From assembly GCF_004342725.1 (NCBI RefSeq), contig NZ_SMCP01000003.1, forward strand, positions 165,068-229,067: DNA of 64,000 nucleotides, written 5' to 3'. This DNA is from Testudinibacter aquarius (GTDB lineage: Bacteria; Pseudomonadota; Gammaproteobacteria; Enterobacterales; Pasteurellaceae). Position numbers and translations under genes: made by a program. Of this stretch, positions 36,252-46,300 are shown piece after piece (the first letter of the stretch is position 1; every line of letters starts with the position of its first letter). The notes beneath the pieces are model-generated. The model did no database searches. It saw nothing but the letters and a program-made list of their open reading frames with translations, and was not told where the DNA came from.

Positions 36252-36773
36252 ATGACATCGACAAAAGGAAAAAGTTTTATTCTAATGGGGGTTTCCAGCA
36301 CCGGCAAAACCTCTGTCGGCACCGCACTTGCTCATCGGCTGGGGATCAAGTTGATCGACGGTGATGATTTACACCCACGTGCCAATATCCTCAAAATGGG
36401 ATCAGGACAACCGTTAAATGATGATGATCGCGCCCCTTGGTTAGAACGCATTCGCGATGCGGCGTTTAGTTTGGAGCAGAAAAGCGAAATCGGGATTATC
36501 GTCTGTTCTGCGTTGAAAAGGCAGTATCGTGATCTCATCCGCGACGGCAATCAGCATATCAAGTTCTTGTTTTTGGAAGGAGATTTCGAGTTGGTGTTAG
36601 CCAGAATGAAACAGCGTAAAGGGCATTATATGAAAGTGGATATGCTGAAAAGTCAGTTTGATACGTTGGAAGTGCCGCAACAAGACGAACCTGACGTGCT
36701 GCATATTGATATTGACGGCTCGTTTGAGGAAGTGGTGGAACGCTGTATCACTGCATTAAAACCGCACTTATAG
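36252..36773 (+). CDS. gntK: Gluconokinase
   Basis: Phosphorylates gluconate to 6-phosphogluconate. The 173-residue kinase has a P-loop GVSSTGKTSVG near residue 13, LIDGDDLHPRANILKMGSGQPLNDDDRAPWL, CSALKRQYRDLIR and FLEGDFELVLARMKQRKGHYM, all diagnostic of GntK. It is divergent from the gluconate symporter gene and shares its operator region. Confidence 0.96.
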   Translation: MTSTKGKSFILMGVSSTGKTSVGTALAHRLGIKLIDGDDLHPRANILKMGSGQPLNDDDRAPWLERIRDAAFSLEQKSEIGIIVCSALKRQYRDLIRDGNQHIKFLFLEGDFELVLARMKQRKGHYMKVDMLKSQFDTLEVPQQDEPDVLHIDIDGSFEEVVERCITALKPHL

Positions 36774-36787
36774 CATTAACAACACAA

Positions 36788-36830
36788 AAGTGCGGTTCGA
36801 GATCGCTCCCCAACCGCACTTCTACTTTTT
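36788..36830. terminator. Inverted uptake-sequence pair terminator between gntK and the pirin gene
   Basis: AAGTGCGGTT (36788-36797) and AACCGCACTT (36812-36821) form a 10-bp stem followed by CTACTTTTT. It lies between convergent genes, 15 bp past gntK. A third uptake sequence overlaps the gntK stop. Confidence 0.75.
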
Positions 36831-36857
36831 AGTACAACTTTTTACTACCGGTTCATG

Positions 36858-37739
36858 CTACAGCGCACCAAATTCACCACGATTAAACGCATTGAATTTT
36901 TCGACCAACTCGGCACGGGTGTTCATCACAAACGGGCCGTGCGCCGCAATCGGTTCATCAATCGGCACACCGCTGAGCAGCAGCAGTTTGACGGCTTCAT
37001 CACCAGCTTGCAAACTGATTTCGCCGGCTTCTTGCTTGAAAGTCACCAACTCGGTCGGGCGAGCTACTTTATCGTTGTTAATCAACGCATTGCCACGCAA
37101 CGCCACTAACATCAGATTGTGTTCCGCCGGAATTGTCAGCACAGTTTTTCCGTTTGGATTGAGGTCAATTTCCCACATATTCAACTCGGTAAACGTGTGC
37201 GCTGCGCCTTTGTTACCGTCGTAGTTCCCTGCGATCACCCGCAAACTGCCGGCACTCTTTGTCGACTCAGAATCCGCCAACTCACACACCGGAATCTTGG
37301 CCGCCGGAATGCTTTGATAACCCGCAGCAGCATTTTTATCTTTCGCCGGCAGATTGACCCACAATTGCACCATCTCAAACACACCACCCTCACGGCTGAA
37401 GCGCTCACTATGAAACTCTTGATGCACAATGCCCCGACCTGCGGTCATCCATTGCACATCGCCGGTGCCGATCACTCCGCCATTACCGGCGCTGTCACGG
37501 TGTTCCACTTCCCCTTGCAGCGCAATAGTCACGGTTTCAAAGCCGGCATGCGGATGTGAACCGACGCCGCGTGGATTAGCCTCATTTGGCGCAAACCGTT
37601 GTGGCATGGCATAATCCAACATCAAAAACGGGCTGGTAAATTTGTCGTCCGCCATATGTGAAAACAGCGGAGAAACATAAAAGCCATCGCCAACCCAGTG
37701 TTTGCTCGGGGCTGAATAAATTTTGTTAATAGTACGCAT
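36858..37739 (-). CDS. Pirin family protein (bicupin)
   Basis: A 293-residue pirin with two cupin domains. The metal-binding residues are in GVGSHPHAGFETVT (two His, about residues 57-60) and WMTAGRGIVHQEF (His and Glu near residue 105). Bacterial pirins such as YhhW can have quercetin 2,3-dioxygenase activity, but their cellular role is unsettled. It lies on the minus strand downstream of the DUF896 gene, across from a LysR regulator that may control it. Confidence 0.9.
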   Translation of the reverse strand: MRTINKIYSAPSKHWVGDGFYVSPLFSHMADDKFTSPFLMLDYAMPQRFAPNEANPRGVGSHPHAGFETVTIALQGEVEHRDSAGNGGVIGTGDVQWMTAGRGIVHQEFHSERFSREGGVFEMVQLWVNLPAKDKNAAAGYQSIPAAKIPVCELADSESTKSAGSLRVIAGNYDGNKGAAHTFTELNMWEIDLNPNGKTVLTIPAEHNLMLVALRGNALINNDKVARPTELVTFKQEAGEISLQAGDEAVKLLLLSGVPIDEPIAAHGPFVMNTRAELVEKFNAFNRGEFGAL

Positions 37740-37760
37740 CGTGTTTTCCTTTGTTATTCA

Positions 37761-37994
37761 TTAATTTGTCATCATACCACTGCGTTGCGCTTGGCGCAGT
37801 TTCAGCGGTGTTACGTCATTGCCGAGCGGATCGACCACCGTCACGCTGGCAAGTGAATTATTGACTTGTCCGCGAATCGCCATGAGATAGCGTTGTCTCA
37901 AGCGATCACGCTCATTTAATTCCTCCACTGAAAGTGCGGTCAGCTTGGCTTTACGCGCCAGTTCATTAATTCGGTTCAGTTCAGGAATACGCAT
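37761..37994 (-). CDS. DUF896 family small protein
   Basis: A 77-residue protein starting MRIPELNRINELARKAKLTALSVEELNERDRLRQRYL. This is the conserved three-helix DUF896 (UPF0291) opening best known from Firmicutes YnzC. The C-terminal part (VVDPLGNDVTPLKLRQAQRSG) is longer than the core domain. The function is unknown. It lies 21 bp before the pirin gene and may be co-transcribed with it. Confidence 0.8.
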   Translation of the reverse strand: MRIPELNRINELARKAKLTALSVEELNERDRLRQRYLMAIRGQVNNSLASVTVVDPLGNDVTPLKLRQAQRSGMMTN

Positions 37995-38096
37995 ATTGTC
38001 CTCCTTCTGTTATCCAGATTGCTGAATTGATGGGTGCAGTTTATAATCGTTGCGAAATGTGAACAAGATACAAAAATCAAACTTAAGGTTGCATAA

Positions 38097-38972
38097 ATGG
38101 AACGAATTGATCTGAATGATATGCGCTTCTTTGTCGCGACGGTGCAAGCAGGCAGTTTGAGCCGTGCAGCAGAGCAACTGAATCTGCCCAAATCCCGTTT
38201 AAGCCGCCGTTTGACCGAATTGGAAACCGCACTGGGTAGTAAACTGCTGGATCGCGGGCGCAACGGCGTGCGTTTAAATGAACTCGGCGAACCGTTTTAC
38301 CGCCATGCGATCATGATGTTGGAATGCGCCGACAATGCGGTCAACAGCGTGGCACAAAGCCTGAGTACACCACGCGGATTGCTGCGCATATCGCTGTCGA
38401 GCGAAGTGTTGCGCCACTGTATCACACCGCACTTGGGGCAATATCTCCGCCGCTATCCTGAGGTGTCGTTGGATATTCATATGGAAAATCGCCGAATCAA
38501 TATGATTCAAGATGGGATTGATATTGCACTGCGCGTCGGCTCGCCCGAACAAGAGGATTTGGTCGCGAAGAAGGTGGGCGAGATGACATTAGGACTGTAC
38601 GCCTCTGCCGACTATCTGCGCCAAAACGGCACGCCGCAGACCCCGGATAAATTGGCACAACATACTTTGCTGCATAAGAGTGACGGACGTGAATGGCTAT
38701 TCCATCAACACGGAAAAAGTGAAAAAATTAGCGCCAGCAAACGAGTCAATGCCAACGATGCCGGACTGTTGGCTGAGTTGGTGAACGACAATATCGGGAT
38801 TGCGCTGCTGCCGGAAGTCGGTAGTTTGATCAATCCAAGCTGGATCAAGCTATTGCCCGATTGGACTCTCGACCCGGTGCCACTGTATGCGATTTATTAC
38901 AAAAATCGGGGTTTTGTGCCAACCGTCAGAAGTTTTGTCGAGTTCGTAGCAGAATGCTTGTTGGTGACCTGA
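38097..38972 (+). CDS. LysR-type transcriptional regulator
   Basis: A 291-residue LTTR with the N-terminal winged HTH (MRFFVATVQAGSLSRAAEQLNLPKSRLSRRLTELETALGSKLLDRG, residues 8-53) and a substrate-binding domain (GLLRISLSSEVLRHCITPHLGQYLRRYPEVSLDIHMENR, DIALRVGSP, NDAGLLAELVNDNIGIALLPEVG). It belongs to the DsdC/PecT-like subgroup by general appearance. It is divergent from the DUF896-pirin pair, which is its most likely target. The effector is unknown. Confidence 0.9.
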   Translation: MERIDLNDMRFFVATVQAGSLSRAAEQLNLPKSRLSRRLTELETALGSKLLDRGRNGVRLNELGEPFYRHAIMMLECADNAVNSVAQSLSTPRGLLRISLSSEVLRHCITPHLGQYLRRYPEVSLDIHMENRRINMIQDGIDIALRVGSPEQEDLVAKKVGEMTLGLYASADYLRQNGTPQTPDKLAQHTLLHKSDGREWLFHQHGKSEKISASKRVNANDAGLLAELVNDNIGIALLPEVGSLINPSWIKLLPDWTLDPVPLYAIYYKNRGFVPTVRSFVEFVAECLLVT

Positions 38973-39139
38973 AAAGTATGATGGTGATCTGAAAAATATG
39001 CTGTTGAAAAACGCAAGAGGAATAAGGTAAAAAATAACCAGCATACTTTCCAGAACTACCGCATTTTTTAGGCCGCGTGAAGGCAGAAACCGCTGCGCTT
39101 GTTCTGCCCTGCAAAAATCTGCCTTACGTGTTAAAACCC

Positions 39140-39694
39140 TTAGAAATACTCGCGTAATGCTTCGGCAGCCTCCTCATCGCCCTGGGCGGCAGCCTGTTCG
39201 AAATAGGATTTGGCGCGGGCGTAGTCTTTTTTGATCCCTTTTCCGTTGTAATACATGGCCCCGAGACCAAATTGTGCTTTGGCAAATCCTTGTGCAGCGG
39301 CCTGTTCATAATAAGATTTGGCACGGGCGTAGTCTTTTTTGATTCCTAGTCCATTTTCATAGATGAACCCGAGATAGTTGTGTGCGTCGGCATTTCCCTG
39401 TGCAGCAGCCTGTTCGTAATAGAATTTGGCGCGCGCGTAGTCTGTTTTGCCCCCTAGTCCTTGTTGGTACATGTACCCGAGATTGTTTTGTGCCTCGTCA
39501 TATCCTTGTTCAGCGGCTTGTTCATAATAGAATTTGGCGAGGTCGTAGTCGCCATTTCTTTGGGCAGAAAGACCTTGCTCTGTGATTTCCTCTGGCGTGG
39601 CGGCGGCTGCAGGCAGGGCGGCAAAGAACAGGCTAAGTGCGGTCATGAATATAGCGCACAGACGTGCGAATCGCTGTGGGGGGTTTAATAACAT
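39140..39694 (-). CDS. Secreted Sel1-repeat protein
   Basis: A 184-residue protein with a signal peptide (MLLNPPQRFARLCAIFMTALSLFFAALPAAAA, cleavage near residue 32) followed by about four Sel1-like repeats. The repeats follow the form YYEQAAAQGxxxAxxxLGxxYxxGxGxKKDYARAKS. The ATG at 39694 follows AAAGGAGA; an upstream extension to 39739 is less likely. Repeats two to four are strongly alike even at DNA level, which suggests recent internal duplication. Sel1 proteins are periplasmic or cell-surface adaptors, and the partner here is unknown. Confidence 0.85.
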   Translation of the reverse strand: MLLNPPQRFARLCAIFMTALSLFFAALPAAAATPEEITEQGLSAQRNGDYDLAKFYYEQAAEQGYDEAQNNLGYMYQQGLGGKTDYARAKFYYEQAAAQGNADAHNYLGFIYENGLGIKKDYARAKSYYEQAAAQGFAKAQFGLGAMYYNGKGIKKDYARAKSYFEQAAAQGDEEAAEALREYF

Positions 39695-39879
39695 GCTATC
39701 TCCTTTGTGAAGTTGAGAGTAAATTACCTGTTGGCTCAATTTCCAATCGTCTGTTGGGTAATATAATACTACTGATAGCGCAAGTTTGTAACTTGTGCTG
39801 AAAAAATAATTACAATTCTTAGATTTTACTTATAAATCAAATAGAAAAAAGGTACAGATTGTAAACTTACGCCATCGGG

Positions 39880-39998
39880 CCGTCCGCCTAATCGCAACCC
39901 AATCACTGTGCAAATTTTTACATCCTCCCTTGCAACAACACCTTCACCAGTGAAATATGACCGGCATTGATACACACCGAATAAAATCTATTTGAACT
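39880..39998 (-). pseudogene. Degenerate deoC fragment
   Basis: On the minus strand this stretch reads [13 protein letters not shown] and then, after a frame change, DVKICTVIGLRLGG. This matches the DeoC segment [15 protein letters not shown]...[14 protein letters not shown] encoded near 16560-16660. About 120 bp are recognisable, the start and end of the gene are missing, and the reading frame is broken. The region from 39695 to 40094 holds no other gene that I can see. Confidence 0.6.
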
Positions 39999-40094
39999 AG
40001 GAATAAAACGGGGATTCAAAATTTCCCCTCGCCTTAACAAAAATTTTATGCTGTAATAATTCCCTCTCTTTCTCATAGTATTAAGGTTTAATCT

Positions 40095-41111
40095 ATGACT
40101 CTCAGTGGCTTATTTCTTGGGCTGATTTTCGGCTTTGTGTTACAGCGTGGGCGCTTTTGCCTGACGTCTGCTTTTCGTGATTTGCCTGCGGCAAAAATCC
40201 ACCCTTTTCTAATTGTTGTGTTGATTGCAGTCAGTTTGCAGTCGATTGCACTGTTTTCATTACAAAGTGTTGGTGTTTTGACGCTGCCTAGCGACAGTTT
40301 GCCGCTGTTGGCAACGTTGATCGGTGGGCTGCTGTTTGGTGTCGGTATGACATTTTCGGGGTGTTGCGCCACCGGTGGCTGGTATCGCAGTGGTGAAGGC
40401 AAGATTAATAACTGGTTCACCGTGCTGATTTTTGCGTTGACGATGGCAGCCGCGCAGGGAGGCGTGCTGAAAGCCTGGTTTAGACCGCTGCTGGCAGATC
40501 CGCCGGAGTATGGCAATATCGACCAAACCTTAAATATTTCACCTTGGATTTTGGTTGCGCTGTTGGTCGCCGCCACCGCACTTGTGAGTTACCGCTGGCT
40601 AAAAAGCTCAACCTCTCTACCCAAAACAACCACAAAGTGCGGTTCAAACTCCTTTTTATTAAAACCCTATCGTAATCCAATACTACTCGGCGCTTTGCTT
40701 GGCGCAATCGGTATCGCCGCTTGGCTGCTGAGTGCGCCAACCGGACGCAATTTTGGTTTGGGGATCAGCGTGCCATCTGCCAATCTGATTCAATATCTGG
40801 TCACCGGGCAAAGCCGTTACCTAAATTGGGGAACCTATCTGGTGATCGGCATTCCGCTTGGCGCATTGCTGACAGCAAAACTCAGTGGCGAGTTGTGCCT
40901 GCGTTCGCCAGCACCCGCTCAATTAGCAAAAAGTGCGGTCGGCGGCTTCTTGATGGGCATTGGTGCTGCACTGTCCGGTGGCTGCACCATTGCCAACACC
41001 TTAGTCGCAACCGCCTATTTCTCTTGGCAAGGCTGGTTGGCAACCTTGATGATGATCATCGGTGTCTGGCTGACTTCACGTTTTTTCAGCAAACTTCATT
41101 GTTCCGCATAA
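40095..41111 (+). CDS. YeeE/YedE-family sulfur-compound transporter (TsuA-like)
   Basis: A 338-residue inner-membrane protein with about nine hydrophobic segments and the two family motifs carrying functional cysteines: GMTFSGCCATGGWYRSGEGK (near residue 85) and GIGAALSGGCTIANTLVATAYFSWQGW (near residue 295). It opens LSGLFLGLIFGFVLQRGRFCLTSAFRD. Family members such as TsuA import thiosulfate through persulfide relay on such cysteines. A rhodanese lipoprotein follows 24 bp downstream, which supports a sulfane-sulfur uptake role. Confidence 0.85.
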   Translation: MTLSGLFLGLIFGFVLQRGRFCLTSAFRDLPAAKIHPFLIVVLIAVSLQSIALFSLQSVGVLTLPSDSLPLLATLIGGLLFGVGMTFSGCCATGGWYRSGEGKINNWFTVLIFALTMAAAQGGVLKAWFRPLLADPPEYGNIDQTLNISPWILVALLVAATALVSYRWLKSSTSLPKTTTKCGSNSFLLKPYRNPILLGALLGAIGIAAWLLSAPTGRNFGLGISVPSANLIQYLVTGQSRYLNWGTYLVIGIPLGALLTAKLSGELCLRSPAPAQLAKSAVGGFLMGIGAALSGGCTIANTLVATAYFSWQGWLATLMMIIGVWLTSRFFSKLHCSA

Positions 41112-41135
41112 TCCGTATAAATTGGAGATAACCTA

Positions 41136-42527
41136 ATGAAACTATGGCAAAAAACTACACTTACCCTCGCCGTCGGCTTAGCCATGACCGCTTGCGATAA
41201 CCAAACTGTCACCACGATTGACACCGCTGAGCTGCTAAAAAATCTGGATAATCCTGAATATGTGATTATCGACAGCCGTCACGACAGTCTGTATAACGGC
41301 TTCAAAAGCCCAAATGCGATTCGCGGTGGACACATCATGGGTGCAATCCAATTCAGCACCACTTGGTTGGACAATATTTCGGCTGACCGATTTGAGGCAT
41401 TTGCCGCCGATAAAGGGATCAGCAAAGATAAAACCCTGGTGTTTTATGACGATAATCTCGATGATTTAGAGCGAATCAGCGCCGAATTTGCGGCAAAAGG
41501 CTACAAAGTGCGGGTATTTAACGAGTTTATCAATTACGCCAATGTTGAGAGCAACCCGTTGCAGATATTTCCGAATTATGCTTGGAGTGTGTCACCGCAG
41601 TGGCTGAATGCGGTGATGAACGGCGAAAAAGCGGAGAGTTTTAATAATGATCCGAGCAACCTGATGGTATTTGAAGTGTCGTGGGGTCCATTAGAAAAAG
41701 CCAACAGCTATGCCCAACATATTGCCGGCGCTTACCATTTTGATACCGATTGGGTCGAAAATGCACCCGTGTGGAATCTGTCCGATCCGGCGTTGATTGA
41801 ACAGAATTTGATTAAAAACGGTATCGATAAAGATAAAACCGTCGTGCTGTACTCCGACAACCAACTGGCGGCATTGCGGATTTTTTGGGCGTTGAAATGG
41901 GCTGGGGTGCAAGACGTGCGCTATTTGAATGGCGGCTTGTATATGTGGAAAGATCTGGGTTATCCGACTGAAACCAAAGTGAACATTCCTCAGCCGGTTG
42001 CCGCTTTCGGTGCAACCATTCCGCAAAATCCGCAATACACTATTTCGATGCCGCAGCAAGCCATCGACGAAATGAAGAAGTACCAATTAAAACTGGTCAG
42101 CATTCGTTCGTGGGACGAATATACCGGCAAAGTCAGCGGTTATGACTACATTCCGGGCAAGGGCGAACCACAAGGCGCTATTTGGGGCTTTGCCGGCACC
42201 GACTCCTCTAATGTAGCGGATTATTACGATCCGGACGGCACCTTGCGCAATCCTTATGAAATTTTTAATTTATGGCAAGGGCAAGGCATTCGGCGCGGCG
42301 ATCACCTGGCATTTTACTGCGGCACCGGCTGGCGCGCCGGCGTACCGTGGTTTATCACCCAACTCACCGGCTGGACCAATACGGTAATCTATGACGGCGG
42401 TTGGAATGCCTGGCAAATGGATTCGGTTTTCCCGGTGCAAAAAGGTGCACCAAACAATATCAGCAAACCCAATCCGAAAAATGATTTCGGCAAACTGCAC
42501 AAAGCCGGAGCATCTTGTAAGAGCTGA
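41136..42527 (+). CDS. Multi-rhodanese lipoprotein, YnjE-like sulfurtransferase
   Basis: A 463-residue exported protein with a lipobox (LAVGLAMTAC, Cys20) and three rhodanese-like domains (about residues 35-150, 160-275, 300-440). Only the last has an active-site cysteine, in FYCGTGWRAGVPWF; the second has LYSDNQLAALR and the first FYDDNLDDLER in the same place. This is the layout of E. coli YnjE, a thiosulfate sulfurtransferase. It probably works in the periplasm with the YedE-type transporter encoded just upstream. Confidence 0.88.
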   Translation: MKLWQKTTLTLAVGLAMTACDNQTVTTIDTAELLKNLDNPEYVIIDSRHDSLYNGFKSPNAIRGGHIMGAIQFSTTWLDNISADRFEAFAADKGISKDKTLVFYDDNLDDLERISAEFAAKGYKVRVFNEFINYANVESNPLQIFPNYAWSVSPQWLNAVMNGEKAESFNNDPSNLMVFEVSWGPLEKANSYAQHIAGAYHFDTDWVENAPVWNLSDPALIEQNLIKNGIDKDKTVVLYSDNQLAALRIFWALKWAGVQDVRYLNGGLYMWKDLGYPTETKVNIPQPVAAFGATIPQNPQYTISMPQQAIDEMKKYQLKLVSIRSWDEYTGKVSGYDYIPGKGEPQGAIWGFAGTDSSNVADYYDPDGTLRNPYEIFNLWQGQGIRRGDHLAFYCGTGWRAGVPWFITQLTGWTNTVIYDGGWNAWQMDSVFPVQKGAPNNISKPNPKNDFGKLHKAGASCKS

Positions 42528-42586
42528 TAGCATAAGCCAAGTGCGGTTGCTACAATAGGGAACCGATAAATATAGGAGTAAACATC

Positions 42587-43132
42587 ATGGCACAACAAAT
42601 ACAACAGGTCTTAGATTTCTGGTTTGATCAAAAAAACCAGCCGTATTGGTTTGCGAAAAGTGAGGAATTTGATCAGCAAATCAGGCTCAAGTTTAGTGAA
42701 TTATGGCAAGCAGTGGTCAATAATCAATGTTTGCTCTGGCGTGACTCCATTTATGGGCGTTTAGCGGAAATCATCGTGCTGGATCAATTTTCGCGTAATT
42801 TGCATCGCGATAGCCCACTCGCCTTTGCGCAAGATGAGCGAGCGTTGCAATTAGCACGGGAAAGCGTGCAATTGGCGGCTTATGCCGAGTTAAATCTGCA
42901 GCAACGTCAATTTTTACTGCTGCCCTATATGCACAGTGAATCTCAAGCTGTGCAGGCGGAAGGGCTGCCACTGTTTGCAGCGCTGAATAATCCGCTGGTA
43001 TTGGATTTTGCCGAGCAACATAAGGTAATAATCGATCGCTTCGGACGCTTTCCCCACCGCAATTTCGTTTTAAACAGAGAAAGCAGTGCGGAAGAGCAGG
43101 CGTTTTTGCAGCAACCGGGTTCGTCATTTTAA
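42587..43132 (+). CDS. DUF924 family protein
   Basis: A 181-residue protein with the DUF924 features: VLDFWFDQKNQPYWFAKSEEFDQQIRLKFSELW, LAEIIVLDQFSRNLHRDSPLAFAQDERAL, LPYMHSESQAVQAEGLPLF and DRFGRFPHRNFVLNRESSAEEQAFL. The fold is TPR-like and the function is unknown. It follows the rhodanese gene by 59 bp, with an uptake sequence between them, so co-transcription is uncertain. Confidence 0.88.
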   Translation: MAQQIQQVLDFWFDQKNQPYWFAKSEEFDQQIRLKFSELWQAVVNNQCLLWRDSIYGRLAEIIVLDQFSRNLHRDSPLAFAQDERALQLARESVQLAAYAELNLQQRQFLLLPYMHSESQAVQAEGLPLFAALNNPLVLDFAEQHKVIIDRFGRFPHRNFVLNRESSAEEQAFLQQPGSSF

Positions 43133-43163
43133 GCTTCCAAATGTTAAACTTCCAACTTACTCA

Positions 43164-43207
43164 GCAGCACGCTTTAAAACAGCGCTCAGCTTTTCAAAAC
43201 GTGCTGC
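43164..43207. terminator. Inverted repeat after the DUF924 gene
   Basis: GCAGCACG (43164-43171) and CGTGCTGC (43200-43207) form an 8-bp stem with a loop that can pair further. No T-run follows, so a terminator role is uncertain. The rest of 43133-43377 is AT-rich and probably holds the putA promoter. Confidence 0.35.
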
Positions 43208-43377
43208 CAAGCTTGGTAAGGACGAAGATAGCCATATCACATGTTTTTAATTCAGATCTCAACAGCTCCTAATAATGAAGAAAACAGTGATTGGTTTCAA
43301 AAAACAATAATAATCAGATTTGCGAGCAACGTTTTTTTTGCTAATTTTTAATAATTATTTAACAAAGAGGCTTTGCT

Positions 43378-46300
43378 ATGCAATTTCATCTCGCCAAACA
43401 TTACCCCCCGTCACGCCAAAATATCAGCAAACACTATCGAATTCATGAAAAAGATGCTGTCGATGCTTTACAAAAAACCTTAATTTTTACTACCGAACAG
43501 CAAGCGCGGATCACGCAAAACGGTATTGATTTGATTAATCGTGTGCGTAGTATCAAGAAAAAAGAGTACGGCGTAGATGCGCTGATGAAAGAGTTTTCGT
43601 TAGGTGACGAAGAGGGAATTGCATTGATGTGTCTGGCGGAAGCCTTGCTGCGGATTCCCGACAATCAAACTCGTGACGAATTGATTCACGATAAGTTAAA
43701 AGAGGGTGATTGGCGGGCACATATCGGCAAATCCTCCTCTTTTTTCATCAATGCCGCCAGCTACGGGCTGTTGCTGGGTAAAAATTTGAGCCGCTCTTTT
43801 GATCCGGAGACATTGTCCAGCGCTTTGACCCGCAGCTTCGCCCGGCTTTCTGCGCCGATGATGAGATTGGCAATGGTGCAGGCAATGAAAGTACTGGGGG
43901 AGCAGTTTGTCACCGGCATTAATATTCAAGAGGCGTTAAACCGCACGAAAAAGCGTACGGAAAAAGGATACTGTTTCTCTTTCGATATGTTGGGCGAAGC
44001 AGCGCTGACCCAAGCGGATGCGGAGCGCTATTTTCAAGACTACTTAACCGCAATCGAAACTGTCGGCAAAGCAGCGCATAGCGATATTTATCGCGCTAAC
44101 AGTGTTTCGGTTAAGTTATCGGCGATTCATCCCCGTTACAGCCGCGCGCAATATGATCGGGTGATGACGGAGCTTTATCCCAAACTGAAACGGCTGTACC
44201 TGCTGGCAAAGCAGTACAATATCAGTGTGAATATTGATGCTGAGGAGGCAAGTCGGCTGGAGCTGTCACTGGATTTGGTCGAAAAACTGCTCGATGAACC
44301 GGAACTGAAAGGTTATCGCGGCATCGGTTTTGTGGTGCAGGCGTATTCCAAACGCTGCCCTTATGTCATCGATTACCTGATTGCACTGGCCAGGGAAAAA
44401 TCGGCCTATTTAATGATCCGTCTGGTAAAAGGCGCGTATTGGGACAGCGAAATTAAATGGGCGCAAGCCGACGGCTTAGACGGCTTTCCGCTTTATACCC
44501 GAAAAAACCACACCGATATTGCCTATTTAGCTTGTGCACAGAAATTGCTGGCGGCGCAAGATGTGGTTTATCCGCAGTTTGCGACCCACAATGTGCAAAC
44601 TCTGTGTACGATTTACGAATTAGGGCACGATAAACGCTATGAATTTCAATGTCTGCACGGCATGGGCGAAACGTTATATGACCAACTGATCGACCGGCAG
44701 GATTTCAATCGACCGGTTCGGATTTATGCACCGGTCGGCACGCACGAAACCTTACTGGCCTATTTGGTGCGCCGTTTGCTGGAAAACGGGGCGAACTCCT
44801 CGTTTGTGCACCAATTGGTCGACGAAAGCATACCGGCAGCACAATTGATGACACCGCCTTGGCAACATTACGCCGCTTCTCAAGGAGAGGAAAACAGGGC
44901 CGTGCGTGCGCCGTCGGCGCTGTTTGCCGATCGGCTCAACTCATCGGGCTTTGATCTGGCCAATGAATTAGAATTGGATAAATTAGAGCAGGCGCTTAAT
45001 CAAGCACAGATTGCCAACGCAAGATCGCTATTGGCGGTGAACAATGAAGCCAGCCATTTAACGCCGCATCCGGTGCGTAATCCGGCAGATCTGAATCAAG
45101 TCGTTGCCGAGGTGGCGTTTTTTGCGCCCGAGCATCTTGAATCGGTCTTCAATGCCGCCCGCCAGAGCGAATGGCAAGCACAAAGTGCGGTACAGCGTGC
45201 GCAGATTTTGCGCAAAACAGCGGATTTGTATCAGCAACATCATGGTTTATTGATGAAACTGGCCGTTTTAGAAGCGGGGAAAACCCTGCCGAATGCCATT
45301 GCTGAGCTGCGTGAAGCGGTTGATTTTTTGCGTTATTACGCCGCTCAGTTAGATGATTTGCAGCAACGCGGCAAACTGGCGCCGCCAAGAGGAACCGCAC
45401 TTTGTATTTCGCCGTGGAATTTTCCGTTGGCTATTTTTACCGGACAAATTGCTGCCGCTCTTGCCGCCGGTAATGCGGTGATCGCCAAACCGGCGGAGCA
45501 AACGTCTTTAATTGCGTATGCCGCAGTCAACTTGTTCTATCAAGCCGGTTTACCACGCAGCGCCTTACAGTTGATCTTAGGCGCTGGCGATGTCGGTGCG
45601 GCTTTGGTCAAGCTGCCGTTCGATGCCATCGTATTCACCGGTTCGACCGACGTCGCCAAACTGATTGCCGAACAGTGCGCCCAAGCCGAAAACGAACCCG
45701 TGCTAATCGCCGAAACCGGCGGACAAAATGTGTTGGTGGTGGACTCATCGGCATTGTCCGAACAAGTGGTGGCGGACGTGCTGAGTTCAGCGTTCGACTC
45801 CGCCGGACAACGCTGTTCCGCCTTGCGTGTGCTGTTGTTGCAACAAGAAGTAGCGGACAAACTCTATACTATGTTGGCACAGGCGCTACAAGAACTGACA
45901 CTAGGCAATCCTGCCCTGCTGGCGACCGATATCGGACCGGTGATCGATGAGGAAGCCAAACAGAATCTGCTGGCGCACAAAGCTAAAATGCGTGGGCTTG
46001 CACGCCGTTATATCGAATTGGAAAGTGCGGATAACCCCGAAGCACAGGCACACGGCCACTATGTTGCGCCGGCGATCTACCTGTTGGATGATTTGCAGCC
46101 GTTGCAACGAGAAGTGTTCGGGCCGATTTTACATATCGTGCCTTACCACAAAGCACAGCTGGCACAGCAGTTGCAGGCGATAAATGCCAAAGGGTATGCG
46201 TTGACCGGCGGTTGCCATAGCCGGATTCGCAAGCAGATTGATTTTGTCGAACGTCATCTTAAGTGCGGTAATTTTTATGTAAACCGTAACATTGTCGGTG

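Noticed and set aside
39160-39560. Regular DNA repeats that could suggest a CRISPR or tandem array
   Set aside because: The period is about 108 bp, the repeats are in frame and encode Sel1 motifs with a signal peptide and ribosome site, and there are no unique spacers.
43133-43377. A missing DNA-binding domain of PutA encoded upstream of the chosen start
   Set aside because: The upstream frame has several stops and the chosen ATG has a suitable ribosome site.
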